From: a bacterium
GTDB lineage: Bacteria; Latescibacterota; Latescibacteria; Latescibacterales; Latescibacteraceae
Direction: 5' to 3'
Assembly (NCBI GenBank): GCA_021372535.1
Contig: JAJFUH010000095.1
Coordinates: 1 to 18,698 of the forward strand
DNA length: 18,698 nucleotides
Shown: positions 14,675 to 18,698 of the stretch, in pieces
How the letters are laid out: every line of letters begins with the position of its first letter
How positions within the stretch are numbered: the first letter of the stretch is position 1
Program-made: the position numbers and the translations under genes
The notes under the pieces: generated by a model
Database searches by the model: none
What the model saw: only the letters and a program-made list of their open reading frames with translations
Told to the model about the DNA's origin: nothing

Positions 14675-15421
14675 TCATTCTCCGATGGTACCACAGGGTG
14701 TTGACCGCTGAACGAGCTTTACCGTGCCATTCAGGCGGCAACGGTATGCGGGATAGGTGCTTACAATCCAGAGTACGGGATGGTCGGATGCATCGAAAAT
14801 CAGTTCTCCCGTGATGAGGAGAGGAGACGATTCATCAACACCGAGAAACTCCTTTTCCCGCTGCCCGGCTTTATGCACCCGGATATCATACTCGGTACGG
14901 ACAAAGCATAAACCGGCCTTTTCCTGTAAAAGATGCATGAAGAGCGGTGAATCCGCGATATCACGGGATATGAAGCTGCCGGGAACAGGGGAGATGTATA
15001 CTTCGTCCAGCGAGAAAGGGCTGCCTCCTATGGTATCGAGCCGTACCAGATGCCGCAGCATCGAATCGGGCTGCACACCGAGTTTTTCCGCGATATCCTT
15101 GCGGGCCGGAACCATGTCATCAACGAGGAGGGTGCGCACGATTCTCAGTCTTCCGGCCGCCACATCGGTTGTGAAGCTTGAAAGACCGATTACTTCTGTT
15201 TCCCGTGATTTGTCGCGGACGAAGCTGCCGATACCATGACGTTTTTCAACGAGACCGTCGAAAACGAGCTCCTGAATAGCACGGCGGACAGTAATACTAC
15301 TTACATGAAATTCGTTTTTAAGCCCTGTTTCGGAAGGCAGAGCGGTTCCCGGGGGATACGTACCCGTTACGATACGGTATTTGAGGTCGTCATAAACAGA
15401 CTGATAGAGAAGTTTGGCCAT
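14675..15421 (-). CDS. GntR-family transcriptional regulator, HutC subfamily (UTRA domain)
   Basis: A 248-residue regulator. Residues 1-75 are a GntR winged helix (YDDLKYRIVTGTYPPGTALP, SSITVRRAIQELVFDGLVEK, RHGIGSFV). Residues about 90-240 match a UTRA effector-binding domain, with the conserved segment around SPFSLDEVYISP and the C-terminal ELIFDASDHPVLW. HutC-type regulators repress catabolic genes until a sugar, amino sugar or organic-acid ligand binds. As the first gene of a twelve-gene minus-strand run, with a dyad over its own -35 box, it is very likely the operon's ligand-responsive autoregulator. Its stop is 1 nt from the next start. The ribosome-binding site before its own ATG is weak. 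Confidence 0.95.
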   Translation of the reverse strand: MAKLLYQSVYDDLKYRIVTGTYPPGTALPSETGLKNEFHVSSITVRRAIQELVFDGLVEKRHGIGSFVRDKSRETEVIGLSSFTTDVAAGRLRIVRTLLVDDMVPARKDIAEKLGVQPDSMLRHLVRLDTIGGSPFSLDEVYISPVPGSFISRDIADSPLFMHLLQEKAGLCFVRTEYDIRVHKAGQREKEFLGVDESSPLLITGELIFDASDHPVLWIVSTYPAYRCRLNGTVKLVQRSTPCGTIGE

Positions 15422-15466
15422 GGTAAACTTTCTGTTTGGACACCTGTGTGCTCACTCATTATAATA

Positions 15467-15494
15467 AGTATAATAACTCATGGTTTCTTGTCAA
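15467..15494 (-). promoter_or_regulatory. Sigma-70-type promoter of the GntR regulator and operon
   Basis: On the minus strand TTGACA (15489-15494) and TATACT (15467-15472) are separated by 16 nt. The -10 box lies about 45 nt upstream of the regulator ATG. The -35 hexamer is a perfect consensus. Confidence 0.65.
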
Positions 15495-15499
15495 TACAA
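15488..15499. promoter_or_regulatory. Candidate operator TTGT-N4-ACAA over the -35 box
   Basis: TTGTCAATACAA is a 4+4-bp dyad that covers the -35 hexamer. Its half-sites resemble the ATTTGT/ACAAAT arms of the Bacillus AraR operator, and AraR has a GntR-type DNA-binding domain. Position and symmetry suggest repression by the adjacent GntR protein; binding is inferred. Confidence 0.4.
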
Positions 15500-15532
15500 A
15501 TCATGACGAATTTCTCGACAAATCATCATGAC
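15496..15532. repeat. Imperfect direct repeat ACAAATCATGAC / ACAAATCATCATGAC
   Basis: Copy 1 is at 15496-15507. Copy 2 is at 15518-15532 and has an extra CAT. The starts are 22 nt apart, about two helical turns, directly upstream of the operon promoter and sharing ACAA with the dyad. This suits a tandem regulator-binding site. Confidence 0.45.
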
Positions 15533-15609
15533 CTGATAAATTGCCGTTCTGTTGAAAATTCTGAATCTTTCCGGATCAAATAATAACGGGATAACAAAGT
15601 TGATTTTAT

Positions 15610-15638
15610 TTGAAATATGAGTGATTATATTATATACT
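15610..15638 (+). promoter_or_regulatory. Predicted sigma-70-type promoter of the PAS-LuxR gene
   Basis: TTGAAA (15610-15615) and TATACT (15633-15638) are separated by 17 nt. It faces the PAS-LuxR gene and would leave a leader of about 200 nt before the start codon. Confidence 0.5.
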
Positions 15639-15663
15639 GATTTTAAAAGATATCATTATATTC

Positions 15664-15748
15664 GTCGAAAGAATTTCCCGAAAATCGGCTTTAATTTTAT
15701 GAAAAGTTCTCCCGGCATTACGGAACTCATATAATTGTTACTTTCGAC
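15664..15748 (+). other. Possible structured 5' leader closed by an 8-bp inverted repeat
   Basis: GTCGAAAG (15664-15671) and CTTTCGAC (15741-15748) are perfect inverted repeats that would enclose about 69 nt. Inside are a CCGA-AAA-TCGG hairpin and a GTTC...GAAC arm pair. It lies in the predicted leader of the PAS-LuxR gene. It matches no riboswitch class I know, and AT-rich spacers can form such pairs by chance. Confidence 0.25.
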
Positions 15749-15864
15749 ATGAAAAAGAAGATGTATTCTGCTGAAGTTGGTTAGTTTTTGCTGGAAAAAC
15801 ATCGCATGCCGAAGCAGGGGATAATTTATGACAGGTATATTCTGATCTATCAATGGGGCGTACT

Positions 15865-18012
15865 ATGACAGGACTTTCTTATGAAGATGAATTCATCACA
15901 CTGTTTGAAAAAACAGTTGATCTGGTATATATCCATGATTTTAATGGAAGGTTCCTGGATGCAAATCCTGCGGCTTTGAAACTGCTCGGTTATAAAAAAG
16001 AAGAAATCGGTACAGCTGATTTTTCAACAATAATCGCGAGCGAACAGGTTGATAAAGCCATTGAAACCATGAAAGAAATAATCAGGATCGGATATCAGAA
16101 GGGTTTTACCGAGTTTATAGTGAGGAACAAGGAAGGAAAACATATTCATATACAGACTAACGGCACGCTTATATACCGCAACGGCAAACCATATGCGATT
16201 CTCGGAATCGGAAGAGACATCACCGAACGAAAAAAGTCAGAGGAAAAATACAAGAAAATATATGAACAACTGAAGGAATTCCGATCCATTATCAATCGAA
16301 GTCCGGCAATCGTACTTTTCTGGAAGATGTCACACAGCTGGCCGGTAGAATTCGTTTCTGACAACATCAGACAGTTCGGCTATCAACCTGAAGATTTTCT
16401 TTCGGGTAAAGTATCATGGACCGGTATCATACATCCTGATGATTTACCAAAATTTGTATCAGAGATAGCAGATTGTGCCCGGAAAAATATTACAGAGTTT
16501 TATCAGGAATACCGTCTGATTACAATATCGGGAGATGTGCGCTGGATAGGAGATCATTCGAAAACAATATGCAATCCACAGGAAGAAAACACCCATTATC
16601 AGAGTATCATTCTGGACATCACCAAAAGGAAAAGTGCAGAGAATATTGAAAAACGCAATACAAAACGAATGGAGATTCTTGCCCAGAAAGCGATGGAACT
16701 GGTACAGATATCGCCCGATGAAAACATATACCAGGCTATCGGTAATAAGCTGAAAGAAATCACCGGTGATGCGGTTATTATTATAAACTCATGTGACGAG
16801 TCAAAATCCTTGCTTGAAACCAGGGCGGTTATCGGTCTTGGAAACAGGCTGGAAAACGTTGTAAAAATGCTGAAAAGACACCCGGTTGGAATGACTTTCA
16901 AGCTGACCGATGAACAGCGAGAACCAATCCAGAGAGGTAAACTTGAAAAAATTGAGGGAGGCATTTATGCCCTGTCGTTTAAAATGATACCTCAAATTGT
17001 CTGTAAGACATTGGAGTCGATGCTGCATATTGCTGATATATATGGAATAGGTTTTGTGAGTAAAGGGAATATTTATGGTACGACCATTATCGTGACCTTT
17101 AAAGGAGCGGAACCGCTTGATATGGAACTGGTCGAGATTTTCTGCAATCAGGCTTCGGTTTCTCTCCAGCGGTGGCTGGCAGAAAAAGCTGTCCGGAAAA
17201 GCGAAGAGAAATATCACAGGCTCACCGAAAGTATCAATGACATTATTTATTCAATCGATGCACAGGGAACGATAACCCACCTTGGTCCTCAGATTCTCCG
17301 TTACGGATACAGCCTCGATGATGCATTATCACGTGATTTTTTTGAATTTGTTGTTCCCGAGGACAGAGAGAGTGTTATGATCGATTTTCAGCGGTCTTTA
17401 ACCCAGGGAGAAGAATTTCCTTCGCAGTTCAGAATGAGGGATAAAAAGGGGAACATCCGCTGGTTCGAGGACAATGGCATGGTTCAGCGGGACGACCATG
17501 GGAATATTGTCGGGCTGACCGGTATTCTTCGGGATATAACTGATCGGAAACAGGCAGAGGAAGCGCTGAAAATATCGGAGGCAAAGCTCCGAGAGCAAAA
17601 AACGGAACTGGAACAGAAAAATATTGCCCTGCGTGAGATCATCGGGCATATCGAGATCGAAAAAAATACAATTAAGGATGATGTCATAACAAATGTTAAC
17701 GAGATTTTAATTCCATTTTTAAATAAATTAACGTTGGAGGGTGAATCTAATGAGTATTTTATTTTATTCAGGCATATGCTGGAGAATCTGACATCTTCAT
17801 TCGGCAGAAAAATATCGGAAGATACTCTGAAACTGACCCCGCGTGAAATTGAAATTACCGCCCTCATCGAAAGCGGTCTTACTACCAAAGAGATATCAAA
17901 AATTCTGAATATCTCTGCCCAGACTGTCGAGAAACACCGTAAAAATATCAGGAAGAAGTTAAATATTACCCATAAAAATGTCAACCTCACGACTTTTCTC
18001 CAGCATTTTTGA
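15865..18012 (+). CDS. PAS-PAS-GAF-PAS-LuxR one-component sensor/regulator
   Basis: A cytoplasmic protein of 715 residues from ATG 15865 (719 from ATG 15853). The inner ATG is preferred because GGGG lies 6 nt upstream, while the outer one has no ribosome-binding site. Numbering from the outer ATG: PAS 1 at about 13-125 (ends GIGRDITERK), PAS 2 at 145-260 (ends IILDITKRK), a GAF-like domain at 275-445, PAS 3 at 455-565 (ends ILRDITDRK), a coiled-coil linker at 565-630 and a LuxR/FixJ-type helix-turn-helix at 658-715 (LTPREIEITALIESG, TKEISKILNISAQTVEKHRKNIRKKL). There is no membrane segment, kinase or receiver domain, so an internal small molecule, redox state or light is probably sensed and passed directly to DNA binding. 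The gene is divergent from the operon and visibly AT-richer. Confidence 0.92.
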   Translation: MTGLSYEDEFITLFEKTVDLVYIHDFNGRFLDANPAALKLLGYKKEEIGTADFSTIIASEQVDKAIETMKEIIRIGYQKGFTEFIVRNKEGKHIHIQTNGTLIYRNGKPYAILGIGRDITERKKSEEKYKKIYEQLKEFRSIINRSPAIVLFWKMSHSWPVEFVSDNIRQFGYQPEDFLSGKVSWTGIIHPDDLPKFVSEIADCARKNITEFYQEYRLITISGDVRWIGDHSKTICNPQEENTHYQSIILDITKRKSAENIEKRNTKRMEILAQKAMELVQISPDENIYQAIGNKLKEITGDAVIIINSCDESKSLLETRAVIGLGNRLENVVKMLKRHPVGMTFKLTDEQREPIQRGKLEKIEGGIYALSFKMIPQIVCKTLESMLHIADIYGIGFVSKGNIYGTTIIVTFKGAEPLDMELVEIFCNQASVSLQRWLAEKAVRKSEEKYHRLTESINDIIYSIDAQGTITHLGPQILRYGYSLDDALSRDFFEFVVPEDRESVMIDFQRSLTQGEEFPSQFRMRDKKGNIRWFEDNGMVQRDDHGNIVGLTGILRDITDRKQAEEALKISEAKLREQKTELEQKNIALREIIGHIEIEKNTIKDDVITNVNEILIPFLNKLTLEGESNEYFILFRHMLENLTSSFGRKISEDTLKLTPREIEITALIESGLTTKEISKILNISAQTVEKHRKNIRKKLNITHKNVNLTTFLQHF

Positions 18013-18101
18013 TTAGTAAGATTATTAGATATTTGCATCGGCATAGCGCAAATATTCCGGACTTTTCTTTTCATTATAATCTGTGCGATACGGTTAAATA
18101 C

Positions 18102-18138
18102 GTCATATAATGGGTATATATTATACCCATTATATGAC
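18102..18138. repeat. Perfect 17-bp inverted repeat with 3-nt loop
   Basis: The arms 18102-18118 (GTCATATAATGGGTATA) and 18122-18138 (its exact reverse complement) flank TAT. It lies 89 nt after the PAS-LuxR stop. No T-run follows on either side within a few bases, so a classical intrinsic terminator is doubtful. A binding site for a dimeric regulator, or a 3'-end RNA hairpin, is as likely. Confidence 0.75.
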
Positions 18139-18293
18139 CAGTAAAACCCTGTTGATTTCAATGTTTTTTCTCTATAAATTCTAACTCAAATTATATAAGA
18201 ATAATCGTAACTATTCTGTTTTACATCAATTATATCGGTGTATCTACTCTATAAATGATTGAAAACAGTAACAGTTATTTATCAAAATCGTCG

Positions 18294-18299
18294 AAAGGA
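18294..18299 (+). promoter_or_regulatory. Ribosome-binding site fixing the MerR start
   Basis: AAAGGA lies 6 nt before ATG 18306. The upstream in-frame ATG 18255 has no such sequence, so the shorter protein is preferred. Confidence 0.6.
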
Positions 18300-18305
18300 T
18301 ATTCT

Positions 18306-18569
18306 ATGAAAATGAGTGATAACAGGTATGGAACTGAAGAAGCGGTAAAAAAAATCGGGATTTCATTTGAACGGTTACGGTATTGGGAACGCAAGGGTAT
18401 CGTTCGTCCTGTGTATGTAACCTGCGGAGTCCGGAAATTCCGTCGATATTCGAAGGAAGATATTAAAAGAGCTCAATTTGTCAAGATTCTGGTGGATGAA
18501 GAAAAATATTCTCTTGAGGGCGCTCACAGGTTACTGGAACAAAAAGAGAATCTTCTGAATATTGTTTAG
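18306..18569 (+). CDS. Short MerR-family DNA-binding protein
   Basis: An 87-residue protein (104 if started at ATG 18255). It is almost only a MerR winged helix: YGTEEAVKKIGISFERLRYWERKGIVRP is helix-turn-helix plus first wing, and RRYSKEDIKRAQFVKILVDEEKYSLEGAHRLL gives the second helical pair. The usual effector or dimerisation region after it is missing: only about 10 residues (QKENLLNIV) remain, compared with 120 or more residues in typical MerR proteins. It resembles the DNA-binding domain of MlrA/CarA-type or HspR-type members. It could act as a stand-alone DNA binder or as a partner of another protein. It has the same AT-rich composition as the PAS-LuxR gene upstream. Confidence 0.85.
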   Translation: MKMSDNRYGTEEAVKKIGISFERLRYWERKGIVRPVYVTCGVRKFRRYSKEDIKRAQFVKILVDEEKYSLEGAHRLLEQKENLLNIV

Positions 18570-18698
18570 TATAAAAGGTATGATCAACTGGTGTTCTGTT
18601 TTAATCATTTAAGGGCATAAAGAATTTTTATGTATTATTTTATATGGTTCTTTCCTGTATTCTTGAAAAAAAAACTCGACCACCCTTATCATGACCTG
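18570..18698. other. AT-rich sequence without recognisable gene at the window end
   Basis: No open frame, hairpin or tRNA-like sequence was seen. An A-run (AAAAAAAAA) occurs near 18667 before the window ends. Confidence 0.5.

Larger units (their letters stand above)
15422..15852. other. 431-bp divergent spacer between the operon and the PAS-LuxR gene
   Basis: This AT-rich spacer separates the minus-strand operon from the plus-strand sensor gene. It holds the operon promoter and putative operators (15467-15532), a plus-strand promoter (15610-15638) and a possibly structured leader (15639-15864). The only open frame, on the minus strand at 15656-15853 (65 codons), has no recognisable domain or convincing ribosome-binding site and is not called. 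Confidence 0.7.
18013..18305. other. AT-rich spacer between the PAS-LuxR and MerR genes
   Basis: This 293-bp stretch has no supported gene apart from the alternative 5' extension of the MerR frame (from 18255). It holds a perfect 37-nt palindrome. No strong promoter was found; TTGATT/TATAAA at about 18151-18177 has a spacer of only 15 nt. Confidence 0.6.

Noticed and set aside
15656-15853. Minus-strand 65-codon open frame in the divergent spacer
   Set aside because: No domain, no convincing ribosome-binding site, and it lies across the predicted leader of the PAS-LuxR gene.
18688-18698. ATCATGACCTG at the window end, also present at 15525-15535, as a possible attachment-site pair
   Set aside because: An 11-nt match is expected many times by chance in a window this size, and no integrase or tRNA is nearby.

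Overview
The window reads as part of the chromosome of a Gram-negative, heterotrophic bacterium. The phylum cannot be fixed from the sequence. Two ceramidase-fold hydrolases, a sodium symporter with an exported HEAT-repeat head, and DapA-, NagA- and AraA-superfamily enzymes without a sugar kinase are a mix I associate with FCB- or PVC-type polysaccharide and amino-sugar degraders. That is an inference with low confidence. No rRNA, tRNA, CRISPR array, transposase or phage gene was seen.

Layout. Bases 1-336 hold the 3' end of a plus-strand short-chain dehydrogenase whose start lies outside the window. Bases 370-15421 hold twelve genes, all on the minus strand, with short gaps or overlaps. In transcription order (right to left) they are: a GntR/HutC regulator, a cytoplasmic ceramidase-fold hydrolase, an exported ceramidase-fold hydrolase, a DegT-family PLP aminotransferase, a zinc dehydrogenase, a HEAT-repeat/sodium-symporter fusion, a DapA-family lyase, two small mutually related proteins joined by ATGA overlaps, a second sodium symporter, an AraA-like isomerase and a NagA-like deacetylase. 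A 431-bp divergent spacer follows. Beyond it are AT-rich plus-strand genes: a PAS-PAS-GAF-PAS-LuxR sensor-regulator, a perfect 37-nt palindrome and a very short MerR-type regulator.

How it may work. The minus-strand block looks like one ligand-inducible catabolic system. Substrate would be processed outside the cytoplasm by the exported hydrolase and taken up by two sodium symporters. Inside, it would be deacylated (NagA-like and ceramidase-like enzymes), oxidised or transaminated (dehydrogenase, DegT protein), isomerised (AraA-like) and cleaved by a Schiff-base lyase (DapA-like). Together these suggest an N-acylated amino sugar, aminocyclitol or sugar-acid substrate handled without phosphorylation, because no kinase is present. 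The substrate itself is unknown. The regulator gene has a good sigma-70-type promoter whose -35 box lies inside a TTGT/ACAA dyad, with a direct repeat just upstream, so autoregulation is likely.

The main points of novelty are the HEAT-symporter fusion, the coupled pair of small paralogues, the duplicated-component design (two symporters, two ceramidase-fold enzymes, two small paralogues), and three different roughly 8-nt-period degenerate repeats, each directly at or after a stop codon in the operon.
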